From assembly GCF_020715685.1 (NCBI RefSeq), contig NZ_CP085840.1, positions 744,001 through 808,000 on the forward strand: DNA of 64,000 bases, in the 5' to 3' direction. Source of the stretch: Dermatobacter hominis. Lineage in GTDB: Bacteria; Actinomycetota; Acidimicrobiia; Acidimicrobiales; Microtrichaceae. Shown here piece by piece: positions 6,950-15,244 of the stretch. Every line of letters begins with the position of its first letter. The first letter of the stretch is position 1. The notes under the pieces are model-generated. The model was not told where the DNA came from. It did no database searches and saw only the letters and a program-made list of their open reading frames with translations. Position numbers and translations under genes: made by a program.

Positions 6950-8134
6950 ATGGCGTCCACCACGGCACCCGAGGAGCGCGACCTCGACGCGCGCCGCCGC
7001 TGGGCCGGTGCCGGGCTCGCCGAGCTGACCGGCGCCCCCGACGGACCGGCGCTCGGGCCGCCGGCCGGTCTCGTGCCCCGGCTCGACGTCGTCATCGGAC
7101 GCATCGGCCGCGCGAGCGAGGCCCTCGGCCGCGTGGTCGAGGTCGACGGGCTCGCAGAGCTCGCGATGCGGACCGGTGAGCTGCAGCTGCGGCGGCGGGG
7201 GCGGGTCAGCTGCGGCGGCGCGTGCCACCTCGTGCGAGCGGTCGACGGATGGCTCGCCGTGTCGCTGGCGCGCCCGGACGACTGGTCGCTCCTGCCGGCG
7301 TGGCTGGGGCTCGACGGCGGCGAGGCGGACCGCTGGCCCGAGGTGCACGAGCGCTGCGCCGGGCGCTCGGTCGGCGAGCTCGTCGCCGCCGGGTCCGTCC
7401 TCGGGCTGCCGCTGGCGGCCCTGCCCGCCGCAGCGCCGCCTCCGACGCGGGTGCCCGGTGCCGATCCGGTGGCCGCGACCGGCGCCGCCCGGACGGCGCC
7501 GAGCGCCCGCCGCGCCGACGACCTCGTCGTGGTCGACCTCAGCAGCATGTGGGCGGGGCCGCTGTGCGGGGCCGTCCTGGCCCGGGCGGGCGCACGCGTG
7601 CTCAAGGTCGAGTCCGCCGGTCGGCGCGACGGCGCCCGCCGTGGGCCGGTGGGCGTGTGGGATCACCTGAACGGGGCCAAGGAGGACGTCGTCGTCGACG
7701 TGTCGGACGCGGTCGGGCGCGACGAGCTGATCGCCGTCCTCCGCCGCGCCGACGTGGTGGTCGAGGCGTCCCGGCCGCGGGCCCTCGCCCAGCTCGGCAT
7801 CGACGTGGACCGCATCCTGGCGGCCGACGGCGGTCCCGCCGTGTGGGTGTCGATCACCGGTCACGGCCGCCGGGGCCGCGCCGCGGAGCGGGTCGCCTTC
7901 GGCGACGACGCCGCGGTGGGCGGCGGCCTGGTCGCCCGATGGGAGGGCGACCCGGTGTTCTGCGCCGACGCCGTCGCCGACCCGCTGACGGGGCTCGTCG
8001 CCGCGGCCGGGGCGCTCGAGGCCCTCGCCGCCGGGCGGCGGGGGCTCCTCGACGTGCCGATGGTGGCGGTCGCCGCGCACTTCGCCGCCTATGGGCCGAC
8101 GGGCGGGCCACCGGCGCCGGAGCCGGTGACGTGA
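6950..8134 (+). CDS. CaiB/BaiF (class III) CoA transferase with permuted domain order
   Basis: The 394-residue protein shows the usual CaiB N-terminal segment LVVVDLSSMWAGPLCGAVLARAG not at its start but at about residue 190, continuing through VLKVES and DPLTGLVAAAGALEAL, the region of the catalytic Asp. The first 180 residues instead resemble the C-terminal domain of the family (VRAVDGWLAVSLARPDDW at about 93-110). Thus the order of the two halves is swapped. Class III enzymes move CoA between acids and, as racemases, epimerise 2-methylacyl-CoA. It overlaps the next gene by GTGA and diverges from the crotonase gene. It probably activates an acid in the same pathway. Confidence 0.8.
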   Translation: MASTTAPEERDLDARRRWAGAGLAELTGAPDGPALGPPAGLVPRLDVVIGRIGRASEALGRVVEVDGLAELAMRTGELQLRRRGRVSCGGACHLVRAVDGWLAVSLARPDDWSLLPAWLGLDGGEADRWPEVHERCAGRSVGELVAAGSVLGLPLAALPAAAPPPTRVPGADPVAATGAARTAPSARRADDLVVVDLSSMWAGPLCGAVLARAGARVLKVESAGRRDGARRGPVGVWDHLNGAKEDVVVDVSDAVGRDELIAVLRRADVVVEASRPRALAQLGIDVDRILAADGGPAVWVSITGHGRRGRAAERVAFGDDAAVGGGLVARWEGDPVFCADAVADPLTGLVAAAGALEALAAGRRGLLDVPMVAVAAHFAAYGPTGGPPAPEPVT

Positions 8135-9540
8135 CCGACGGCGCGCCGACCGTGCTGTTCCGGGACGTCGAGGTCGAGGGCCGTCGGGCCGACGTGGCCG
8201 TCCGCGGCGGCACCGTCGCCGACGTCGCCCCCTCGCTGCGGCCCGGTCCCACGGACGAGGTGGTCGAGGGCCGCGGCGGCGCGCTCCTCCCCGGACTGCA
8301 CGACCACCACATCCACCTCGCGGCCCTCGCCGCAGCGATGGCCTCGGTCGACGTGGGACCGCCGTCGGTCGTCACGGCGGAGCAGTTCGCCGATGCGCTG
8401 GCGGCGGCCGACCGTCGCCTGCCGCCCGGCGAGTGGATCCGTGCGGTCGGCTACCACGAGTCGGTGGCCGGCCCGCTCGACCGTCGGGTGCTCGACCACC
8501 TCGTGCGGGACCGGCCGGTGCGGGTCCAGGACCGCACCGGCGTGCGCTGGACGCTCAACACCGCCGCCCTCGAGCGGGTCGGCGCCCACGCCGCGCCGCA
8601 CCCGGGTGTGGCGCGCGACGCCGACGGCTACCCGACCGGCGTCGTCGACCGCGCCGACGACTGGCTCGGTCGGGCGATCGGCGGCGGCTTCCCCGACCTG
8701 ACCGCCGTCGGCCGTCGCCTCGCGGAGCTCGGCGTCACCGGCGTCACCGACTGCACGCCCTACGGCGACCCGACCGGACCGGGCGCGCTGGCCGAGGCCG
8801 TCGCGACCGGGCAGCTGCCGCAGGCCGTCCACCTGACCGGGGGCGTCGAGCTCGCCGACCTGCCGGCCCCGGCACCCCTGGAGGCCGGTCCGGTCAAGGT
8901 GGTGCTCGACGAGCACGACCTCGGCGACCTCGACGCCGTCGTCGGTGCGTTCGCGTCGGCCCACGCCGCAGGGCGGCCGGTCGCCGTCCACGTCGTCACC
9001 GCGACGACGCTCGCCGTCGCGCTCGCCGCCTGGGACGTCGCCGGCACGCTCCCCGGCGACCGCGTGGAGCACGGGTCGGTGATCACGCCCGCCGCGGCGG
9101 CGCGCGTCGCGGCGCTCGGCGTCACGGTCGTGACCCAGCCGGCGTTCGTGGCCGAGCGCGGCGACCGCTACGTCCGCGACGTCGACCCCGACGACGTGCC
9201 CCACCTGTACCGGTGCGCGTCGCTGCAGCGCCTCGGCGTGCCGGTCGCCGGCAGCAGCGACGCCCCGTACACCGATCCCGACCCGTGGCGGGCGGTCCAG
9301 GCGGCCGTCGACCGCCAGACCCGCGACGGCCACGTGCTGGGCCCCGACGAGCGCCTGGCGCCCGACCGGGCGCTCGCGCTGTTCACCGGCCACCCCGACG
9401 ATCCGGGACGGCGACCGCGCCGGGTCGTCGCCGGCGCGCCGGCGGACCTGTGCCTGCTGCACCGCCCGCTGCGCGGCGCCGCCGGGGTGCCGACGGCCGC
9501 CGACGTCCGTGCGACCTACCGATCGGGGACGCCGATCTGA
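8131..9540 (+). CDS. amidohydrolase (metal-dependent, YtcJ-like)
   Basis: This 469-residue protein has the amidohydrolase signature LLPGLHDHHIHL at about residues 52-63 with metal ligands His60 and His62. Later it has VAVHVVTATT and DRVEHGSVI for further His ligands, and VAGSSDAPYTDPDPW for the catalytic Asp. The long middle region and the SSDAP motif match the YtcJ/amidohydrolase-3 group rather than the small-barrel amidohydrolases elsewhere in this window. GTG 8131 overlaps the stop of the CoA transferase gene (GTGA), so translation is coupled. Its substrate is an unknown amide, carbamate or lactone. It is convergent with the DUF35-thiolase gene ending at 9583. Confidence 0.85.
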   Translation: MTDGAPTVLFRDVEVEGRRADVAVRGGTVADVAPSLRPGPTDEVVEGRGGALLPGLHDHHIHLAALAAAMASVDVGPPSVVTAEQFADALAAADRRLPPGEWIRAVGYHESVAGPLDRRVLDHLVRDRPVRVQDRTGVRWTLNTAALERVGAHAAPHPGVARDADGYPTGVVDRADDWLGRAIGGGFPDLTAVGRRLAELGVTGVTDCTPYGDPTGPGALAEAVATGQLPQAVHLTGGVELADLPAPAPLEAGPVKVVLDEHDLGDLDAVVGAFASAHAAGRPVAVHVVTATTLAVALAAWDVAGTLPGDRVEHGSVITPAAAARVAALGVTVVTQPAFVAERGDRYVRDVDPDDVPHLYRCASLQRLGVPVAGSSDAPYTDPDPWRAVQAAVDRQTRDGHVLGPDERLAPDRALALFTGHPDDPGRRPRRVVAGAPADLCLLHRPLRGAAGVPTAADVRATYRSGTPI

Positions 9541-9582
9541 CCGCCGATCTGACCGTCGCCCGTCGCGAGCAGCCGCCGCCGG

Positions 9583-11265
9583 TCAGTCGCCGCGCTGCAG
9601 CAGCAGCACGCCCGAGGGGGTGCCGCCGCCGGTCGTCACGACCGCGGTCCGGGCACCGGCCACCTGCCGGTCCCCGGCGTCGTGGCGGAGCTGCAGCACC
9701 GCCTCGTGGAGGAAGCCGAACCCGTGCGTCCGGCCCTCCGACAGCTGGCCGCCGTGCGGGTTGACCGGTAGCGGCCCGTCGAGCGCGATCGTCCGCCCCT
9801 CGTCGATCCAGTCCTGCGCCTCCCCGAGGCCGCAGAACCCCAGTCCCTCGAGCCACGACACGGCGTTGAAGGTGAAGCCGTCGTAGACGAGCGCCACGTC
9901 GACGTCCTGCGGGCCGAGGTCGGTCCGGGTCCACAGGTGGCGGGCCTGGCCGAGCACCTGCGGCTCGTGGGTCAGCGTGTCCTGGTCCCAGGAGACCCGC
10001 TCGAGGATCTGGGTGCCGACGGCCTCGACCCGGATCGCCCGGTTCGGCAGGTCGGCGGCGACCGAGGCGTCCGACACGACCACGGCGACGGCCCCGTCGC
10101 AGGGCACGTCGCAGTCGTAGAGGCCGAACGGCGACGTGATGGGTCGGGCGTCGAAGTAGTCGTCCATCGTCATCGGCTCGCGGTAGATGGCGTACGGGTT
10201 GCGCGCCGCGTTCGTGCGGGCGTTGACCGCGATCCGCCCCAACAGCGACCGGTCGGCCCCGTAGCGGTGCAGGTACTGGTTCGCGTTCACGCCGATCCAG
10301 TGCGCGGCGGACATGGCCCCGTAGGGGGCGCGCCACTGCATCCACCCGCCGAGCCCGCCACCGGGTGGGGCGAGCCGGAGCGTCGCGAAGGTCGACTCCC
10401 AGACGGTGCGGAAGCAGAGGACGTGACGGCACATCCCGCTGGCCACCGCCATCATCGCCGTGATCACGGCGCCGCCGGGGCCGGGGATGTCGCCCCCGCC
10501 GTTGATCCAGGTCGGGTGGATGCGGAGGGCCTCCTCGACCGCGGTCACGCCGCCCTCGCTCATCCCCATGCCCGCCATGCCGGGGTAGGTCGACAGGCCG
10601 TCGATGTCGTCGAGGGTGAGGCCGGCGTCGGCCACCGCCGCCAGGCATGCGTCGACCGCCAGCGAGAGCGGGTCGCGCATCAGGCGGCGGCCGATGTCGG
10701 AGCGGCCGATCCCCGACAGCACCGCCCGGTGCTCGAACCGGTCGTCGGTGAGCGGGTGTCGGGGCTCGGGCCGCGCCGGCTCCGGCACGGGGTTCGGGAG
10801 CGTGCGGCCGGTCGGTTCGAACAGCGGGACGAAGACGTCCCCGTGCTGCTCGAAGACCACGCGGACCTCGGCGCCGATGCCGACCTCGCCCGACTCGACC
10901 TGCTCCGGCCCGACCCCGACCAGGTTCGTCGTCAGCCGGACGGTCGGGTCCTCCTCGAGCGCCACGACCGCGATCACGTAGGGCGGCGCGAACCCGGGGA
11001 GCCAGTGGTGTCGGTTGACCGTGAAGCCGGCCACGGTGGCGCGGCCCGACACCGGCACCGGTCCGTGGGACCGGCTCCGGCACGCCGGGCACACGGGCAC
11101 CGGCGGGTGCACGAGCGCGCCGCAGTCCTGGCAGCCCTGGATGCGCAGCGTGCCGTCGACGCCGCCGGTCCAGAACCACTCGTTCGCCGGCGTCAGCTCG
11201 GGCAGCGGCCGGTTCGGCACGGCCGGGGCCTCGGTCGCGGCCGCCCCCCGGGCGTCGTCCGCCAC
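9583..11265 (-). CDS. DUF35 (Zn-ribbon/OB-fold) - thiolase-like fusion protein
   Basis: The 560-residue protein joins a DUF35 acyl-CoA-binding domain (about residues 25-140) to a thiolase-fold domain (about 170-560). The zinc ribbon uses Cys45, Cys48, Cys59 and Cys62 (C-x2-C-x10-C-x2-C). The thiolase part lacks the usual nucleophilic Cys: the equivalent region reads GGDIPGPGGAVITAMMAVASG. The C-terminal motifs are altered too (GGQLSEGRTHGFGF in place of GHPxGATG; TTGGGTPSG in place of the CxGGG loop). Related proteins include Ltp-type aldolases working with DUF35 partners in steroid side-chain removal, so a retro-aldol or non-thiolytic reaction is plausible. GTG 11265 lies 5 bases after the SDR stop. 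Confidence 0.8.
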   Translation of the reverse strand: MADDARGAAATEAPAVPNRPLPELTPANEWFWTGGVDGTLRIQGCQDCGALVHPPVPVCPACRSRSHGPVPVSGRATVAGFTVNRHHWLPGFAPPYVIAVVALEEDPTVRLTTNLVGVGPEQVESGEVGIGAEVRVVFEQHGDVFVPLFEPTGRTLPNPVPEPARPEPRHPLTDDRFEHRAVLSGIGRSDIGRRLMRDPLSLAVDACLAAVADAGLTLDDIDGLSTYPGMAGMGMSEGGVTAVEEALRIHPTWINGGGDIPGPGGAVITAMMAVASGMCRHVLCFRTVWESTFATLRLAPPGGGLGGWMQWRAPYGAMSAAHWIGVNANQYLHRYGADRSLLGRIAVNARTNAARNPYAIYREPMTMDDYFDARPITSPFGLYDCDVPCDGAVAVVVSDASVAADLPNRAIRVEAVGTQILERVSWDQDTLTHEPQVLGQARHLWTRTDLGPQDVDVALVYDGFTFNAVSWLEGLGFCGLGEAQDWIDEGRTIALDGPLPVNPHGGQLSEGRTHGFGFLHEAVLQLRHDAGDRQVAGARTAVVTTGGGTPSGVLLLQRGD

Positions 11266-11270
11266 CGGCG

Positions 11271-12098
11271 CTAGCTCCGGCCCATCAGCAGCTTGGCCAG
11301 CATGGTGGCGCCGGGGAACGACTCGGTGATGCCCGAGCTCATGTAGCCGGCGTCGGTGATCATCGTGATGCCGTTGATGGCGACGGCGGCGTCGCTGCAC
11401 AGGAACACGAGCGGGTAGGCCTGCTCCTGCGGCGTCGAGGCCTCGATGGCCAGCGCCTCCCGGTAGTCGGCGCCGAAGGCGAGCCAGGTGTCCTCGTTGG
11501 CGAGGGCGAGCGGGGTCTCGGTCGGCCCGGGGCAGATCGCGTTGATGCGAATGCCCTTCTGGAGCATGGGGAAGGCCTGGCTCGCCACGTACGCGCAGAC
11601 GACCTGCTTGGTGTGGTAATAGTCCGCCTTCTCGTTCTCGTGGAACCAGGCGGCGCCGCTGTCGAAGTCGGTGGTCTCGAGCGCCCCCTTGATGGCCTCC
11701 ATGTTCGCCTCCCAGCCCAGGCCGGCGGCCGAGGAGATGAAGGCGATCGAGCCGCCGGCGCCGAGGTGCCCGAGCTCGATCATGCGGTCGATCAGGTGCC
11801 GGTGGCCGACGAAGTTGATCCGCTCGATGCCGGGCGTGCCGTCGGCGACGCCGGCGCACGCCATGATGGCGTCGACCGGTCCGCCGCACTCCTCGATGGC
11901 GGCGTCGATCGAGGCCTGCTCGGCGAGGTTGACGTGGATGGCCTTGACGCCGTCGAGCGCGACGTCTGCGTAGTCCATCACCACGACATCCGCGCCGGCG
12001 TCGAGCACGAGCGCGGCCGCGGCCGCTCCCATGCCGGTGGCGCCGCCCACCACCAGCACGCGCTTCCCGTCGAAGCGGAACGCATCGAAGATCGACAT
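11271..12098 (-). CDS. short-chain dehydrogenase/reductase, hydroxysteroid-dehydrogenase-like
   Basis: The 275-residue protein has the NAD(P)-binding glycine motif VVGGATGMGAAAA (about residues 16-28), the Asp after strand 2 (VVVMDYAD) pointing to NAD(H) preference, MACAGVAD for the NAG motif, and the catalytic Ser in FISSAAG with Tyr-x3-Lys in ADYYHTKQ. An insertion of about 25 residues between Ser and Tyr is larger than in typical SDRs but occurs in the 3-alpha-hydroxysteroid dehydrogenase group. ATG 12098 is preceded by AGGAGG. It shares an operon with the DUF35-thiolase gene downstream. It likely oxidises a secondary alcohol of a cyclic or CoA-bound substrate. Confidence 0.85.
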   Translation of the reverse strand: MSIFDAFRFDGKRVLVVGGATGMGAAAAALVLDAGADVVVMDYADVALDGVKAIHVNLAEQASIDAAIEECGGPVDAIMACAGVADGTPGIERINFVGHRHLIDRMIELGHLGAGGSIAFISSAAGLGWEANMEAIKGALETTDFDSGAAWFHENEKADYYHTKQVVCAYVASQAFPMLQKGIRINAICPGPTETPLALANEDTWLAFGADYREALAIEASTPQEQAYPLVFLCSDAAVAINGITMITDAGYMSSGITESFPGATMLAKLLMGRS

Positions 12099-12148
12099 CG
12101 GAACTCCTCCTGTCGGGTCGTGGACCCTGTCTGTCGTGGAACGGTGTG

Positions 12149-12192
12149 TGTCGTGACCTGTCGTGATCGGATGTCTGTCGTGACCGGATGTC
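12149..12192. repeat. short tandem repeat upstream of the SDR gene
   Basis: A 17-base unit (TGTCGTGATCGGATGTC at 12159-12175, TGTCGTGACCGGATGTC at 12176-12192) occurs twice in tandem with one difference, and a shorter piece (TGTCGTGACC) precedes it at 12149-12158. It lies between the SDR start (12098) and the stop of the thioesterase gene (12225), in the probable promoter region of the SDR operon. Confidence 0.7.
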
Positions 12193-12224
12193 TGTGATCG
12201 TCGCCGTCGGCCGTCGAGGGCGGG

Positions 12225-13097
12225 TCAGAGGACCCGTCGCTCGTCGATCCCGGTCCGCTCCATCGAGCGCACCATGCCGTCGAGGGCGAACGACGCGAGC
12301 AGCGCCCCGTCCTCGTCGTGCACCCGGCACTCGGAGCGCGTCATGCCGTCCCCGGCGAACGTGGAGCGGTGGTGGTAGAGCATCCAGCGATCGGCCCGGA
12401 CGTCCGCGTGGAGCGCCAGGCTGATGGCGTTGACGGCGGTCGACAGCGAGCGGTGGGCCTGGTCCTGGCCGAGCCCCCCGTGGGGCCGGAGCGCCGCGGC
12501 GATCGACATGTGGCCGGTGAACTGGGCCAGCAGCGCCGCCTGCAGGGACGGGTCCTCGGGCACCTCGTCGAAGCGGACCCACACGTCGAGCTCGGGGGGA
12601 CCAGGCGGTGCGTCGGGGTCGCCGGTGTAGGCGCCGTCGACGATGCGGACCTCGCGTCCGGTCACCCCCATGTCGTAGGGCTCGCTGTCGCCCGGACCGG
12701 CGACGTCGGGGGCGGGCTCGTGGTGGCGGATCAGGTCGGGAGCCCCGACGTCGAGCAGGACGTCGCCGCCGGCGCAGCGGCGGTCGCCCTGGCGCACGTC
12801 GATCCGCAGCGCGGTGAACGTGCGGCCGTTCGACAGCTCGTCGAGCTCGAACGTCAGCGGCACGGCGCCGTCGGCCACCCGGACGAAGGCCATCCACGCC
12901 GACACGGGCCGGCGGCCCGGGGCGTGGCGGCCGGCGGCGAGGAGCGCCTGGCCGAGCATCTGGCTGCCCTCCACCACGCTGCGGCCGCCGCCGCCGTGCG
13001 GCACGCCGAGGTAGCGGCCGGGACCGTCGGGCCGCACGTCGAGGACGCGCACGAGGTCCGCGCTGTCCCCCCAGACGCCCGCCCCCTCGGTCTCCAT
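12225..13097 (-). CDS. acyl-CoA thioesterase family protein (double hot-dog, TesB-like)
   Basis: The 290-residue protein fits the two-hot-dog thioesterase layout. The first half has GGGGRSVVEGSQMLGQALLAAGRHAPGR-type sequence (about residues 34-60) and FVRVADGAVPLTFELDELSNGRTFTALRIDV, where Asn-Gly-Arg-Thr-Phe is the family motif. The second half ends with SLALHADVRADRWMLYHHRSTFAGDGM (Asp-x-x-Trp-x-x-Tyr region). These enzymes hydrolyse acyl-CoA to free acid and CoA. ATG 13097 is chosen; GTG 3 codons upstream is possible. A palindrome at 13117-13132 lies 20 bases upstream. It may recycle CoA or release a product of the pathway. Confidence 0.8.
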   Translation of the reverse strand: METEGAGVWGDSADLVRVLDVRPDGPGRYLGVPHGGGGRSVVEGSQMLGQALLAAGRHAPGRRPVSAWMAFVRVADGAVPLTFELDELSNGRTFTALRIDVRQGDRRCAGGDVLLDVGAPDLIRHHEPAPDVAGPGDSEPYDMGVTGREVRIVDGAYTGDPDAPPGPPELDVWVRFDEVPEDPSLQAALLAQFTGHMSIAAALRPHGGLGQDQAHRSLSTAVNAISLALHADVRADRWMLYHHRSTFAGDGMTRSECRVHDEDGALLASFALDGMVRSMERTGIDERRVL

Positions 13098-13116
13098 GAC
13101 CTGCACCCCCCGGTCG

Positions 13117-13132
13117 ATGAGCGATCGCTCAC
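13117..13132. promoter_or_regulatory. GTGAGCG-N2-CGCTCAC type operator (site 1)
   Basis: ATGAGCG-AT-CGCTCAC contains a perfect 14-base palindrome, TGAGCGATCGCTCA at 13118-13131. It lies 20 bases upstream of the thioesterase start codon on the minus strand. The same palindrome type recurs at 15164, 20084, 25754 and 56817. Confidence 0.65.
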
Positions 13133-13180
13133 TTCCGAACCTACACCAGCGCCCAGGGCGCACCGGCCGAGCCGGCGCGC

Positions 13181-14680
13181 TCAGGCGAACTCGGCGGCCA
13201 GCTCCTCGCGCAGCGCCCGCCGGAGCAGCTTGCCGGTCTCGTTGTACGGGAGCTCCTCGAGCACGGCGATGCGCTCGGGGGTCCTCGTCGAGCGCAGCCG
13301 GCCGCGCACCAGGTCCTGGAGCTCCGCCTCGTCGACGTGACGGCCCGGCACCGTGACCACGGCCGCGACGACGCGCTCGCCCCACTCCGTGTCGGGGATC
13401 CCGACGACCGCCGCCTCCTCGACCGCCTCGTGGTCGAGCAGCACGGCCTCGATCTCGCCGGGCGACAGGTTCTCGCCGCCGCGGACGATCACGTCGTCGA
13501 GCCGGCCGTGGACGAACAGGTAGCCCTCGTCGTCGAGGTGGACCGAGTCGCGGGTGCGGAACCAGCCCTCGTCGTCGCCGCCGGCCGCGCCCCGGTACTC
13601 CCCGGAGACCTGCTCCCCGCGCACCCACAGCTCGCCGACGGTCCCCGGCGGCACCTCCCGACCGAGCTCGTCGCGGACGGTCACCTCGAGCGTCGGCAGC
13701 GGCCGTCCGACCGACCCGAGCCGGGCTCGCACCGCCGGGTCGTCGGACGACATGGCCTCACGGTGGTCGTCCGGTCCGAGCAGCGCGATCGTGCTCGACG
13801 TCTCGGTCAGCCCGTACGCGTTCACGAAGCCCGTGTCGGGCAGGAGCGCCATGGCCCGCTCGATGACGGGCAGCGGCATCGGGCCGCCGCCGTAGGAGAG
13901 GGTCCGCAGCGCCGGCAGCCCCCCGCCGTCGGCCGCCACCACGTCGAGGATGCGGTTGAGCATCGTCGGCACGACCATGGCGTGCGTGATGCCCTCCTCG
14001 CGCGCCGTGCGGACCCACTCGGCCGGGTCGAAGGACTCCAGGTACACCACGCGCCGCCCGCCGTAGAGCGACGACAGCGACGCCGAGATGCCGGCGATGT
14101 GGTACGGCGGCACGCTCACGAGCGCGGCCTCGTCGGGCTCGGCGCCGCCGAGCTCGACGGTGGTGACGATGTAGGACCCGAGGTGCAGGTGGCGGAGGAC
14201 GGCGGCCTTCGGCTCCCCGGTGGTGCCGCTCGTGTAGAGGAGGACCGCCACCGCGTCGGGGTCGGGGATGGCGTCGACCGCAGCGATCGACTCGTCGGCC
14301 GACAGGTCCAGCAGCTCCTGGCGCGTGAGCAGCTCGACCCCGTCGACGTCGCCGAGGCGCTCGGCCACGCCGTCGCCCACCACGACGACCGCCGGCGCGA
14401 TCCGCTCGACGAGGCGGCGGAGCTGGTCGTCGGTGAGCCGGTAGTTGATCGGCACGAACGGCCGGCCCGCCACCGCGGCGCCGAAGAGCGTGAGCGGCAC
14501 CGCCGAGGAGTTGAGGTCGATCAGCCCGACGTGCTCGATCGGCCGCTCGGCGAGGGCCGCGCCGACGCGCCGGGCCCGCGTCGCGAGGTCCTGCACGGTC
14601 AGCCCGTCGGACATCGGTCCGACGGCGATCCGGTCGCCGTGGACGTCGGCGGCCATCGAGAGGATCAGGTCGAGGTGCAC
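13181..14680 (-). CDS. acyl-CoA synthetase (AMP-binding, class I adenylate-forming)
   Basis: The 499-residue protein has the P-loop VLLYTSGTTGEPKAAVLRH at about residues 155-173, the AMP-binding motif VNAYGLTETSSTIA, and the C-terminal DSVHLDDEGYLFVHGRLDDVIVRGGENLSPGEIE plus the catalytic Lys region NETGKLLRRAL near the end. It converts a carboxylic acid, ATP and CoA to acyl-CoA, AMP and PPi. At about 500 residues it is a medium- or short-chain/aryl-type ligase rather than a FadD long-chain enzyme. GTG 14680 starts 3 bases after the stop of the 103-residue gene, so both form an operon controlled from the region with the palindrome at 15164-15179. Confidence 0.9.
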   Translation of the reverse strand: MHLDLILSMAADVHGDRIAVGPMSDGLTVQDLATRARRVGAALAERPIEHVGLIDLNSSAVPLTLFGAAVAGRPFVPINYRLTDDQLRRLVERIAPAVVVVGDGVAERLGDVDGVELLTRQELLDLSADESIAAVDAIPDPDAVAVLLYTSGTTGEPKAAVLRHLHLGSYIVTTVELGGAEPDEAALVSVPPYHIAGISASLSSLYGGRRVVYLESFDPAEWVRTAREEGITHAMVVPTMLNRILDVVAADGGGLPALRTLSYGGGPMPLPVIERAMALLPDTGFVNAYGLTETSSTIALLGPDDHREAMSSDDPAVRARLGSVGRPLPTLEVTVRDELGREVPPGTVGELWVRGEQVSGEYRGAAGGDDEGWFRTRDSVHLDDEGYLFVHGRLDDVIVRGGENLSPGEIEAVLLDHEAVEEAAVVGIPDTEWGERVVAAVVTVPGRHVDEAELQDLVRGRLRSTRTPERIAVLEELPYNETGKLLRRALREELAAEFA

Positions 14681-14683
14681 GGC

Positions 14684-14995
14684 TCAGTCCGACGACGGGA
14701 GCGGCTTGGCGCCCTTGATCTCCAGGTCGGTCTCGCCCACGGACAGCGAGCCGTCGCCCGCCTTCGAGCAGAGGAGCTCGAGCTCGCCGCCGTCGGTGTA
14801 GCGCTTGCCGATCAGCGACCCGCCGGCGTGCTCCGGCGAGAGGGCGGCACCGGCCGGCGCCTCGTCGTCGGCGCCGAGCACCGCAGCGCCGCCGCAGCGG
14901 AGGTCCACCTCGCCCGACGGCGCCTTCACCACGACCACCTCGGTGCTGCACACCGCGGAGCGGAACCGGTCACCCGGTCGAAGCTCGATCCCCAC
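14684..14995 (-). CDS. conserved small protein co-occurring with acyl-CoA synthetase
   Basis: The 103-residue protein begins at GTG 14995. Core features are LRPGDRFRSAVCSTEVVVVKAPSGE, then VDLRCGGAAVL, and SLIGKRYTDGGELELLCSKAGDGSLSVG. It contains three Cys (in AVCST, LRCGG, LLCSK) at spacing suggestive of a small beta-rich fold, possibly metal-binding. I recall similar small proteins next to acyl-CoA synthetase genes in actinobacteria but know no function. It is translated just before the ligase with only 3 bases between stop and start, which suggests a stoichiometric partner or accessory. No signal peptide or membrane segment is seen. Confidence 0.65.
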   Translation of the reverse strand: MGIELRPGDRFRSAVCSTEVVVVKAPSGEVDLRCGGAAVLGADDEAPAGAALSPEHAGGSLIGKRYTDGGELELLCSKAGDGSLSVGETDLEIKGAKPLPSSD

Positions 14996-15163
14996 TGGTC
15001 CCCCTGTTCACTCGGTCGGTTCGCTCTGGTCCGGCGCTCGGATCGACGCCGCCGGGAGGCCGGTCCCCGCCGCCGGCCCGCACGGTGCACGACTCTGGCA
15101 CGAACCCGCAGGGCCGACCACCGGGTCCCCCACCTGGTGGGACGGCCCGCGGCATCGATTGAA

Positions 15164-15179
15164 GTGAGCGCTCGCTCAC
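15164..15179. promoter_or_regulatory. GTGAGCG-N2-CGCTCAC type operator (site 2, perfect)
   Basis: GTGAGCG-CT-CGCTCAC has two perfect 7-base arms around a 2-base centre. It lies in the 249-base gap between the divergent 103-residue protein/ligase operon (start 14995) and the amidohydrolase gene (start 15245), 65 bases before the latter. It is the best copy of this motif in the window. Confidence 0.75.
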
Positions 15180-15244
15180 ACATATCCTGCCTCGCGGGGG
15201 CACGTCCGGGGGGCCGGCTGCCGCTCGTCCGCAGGAGGTGCGCC

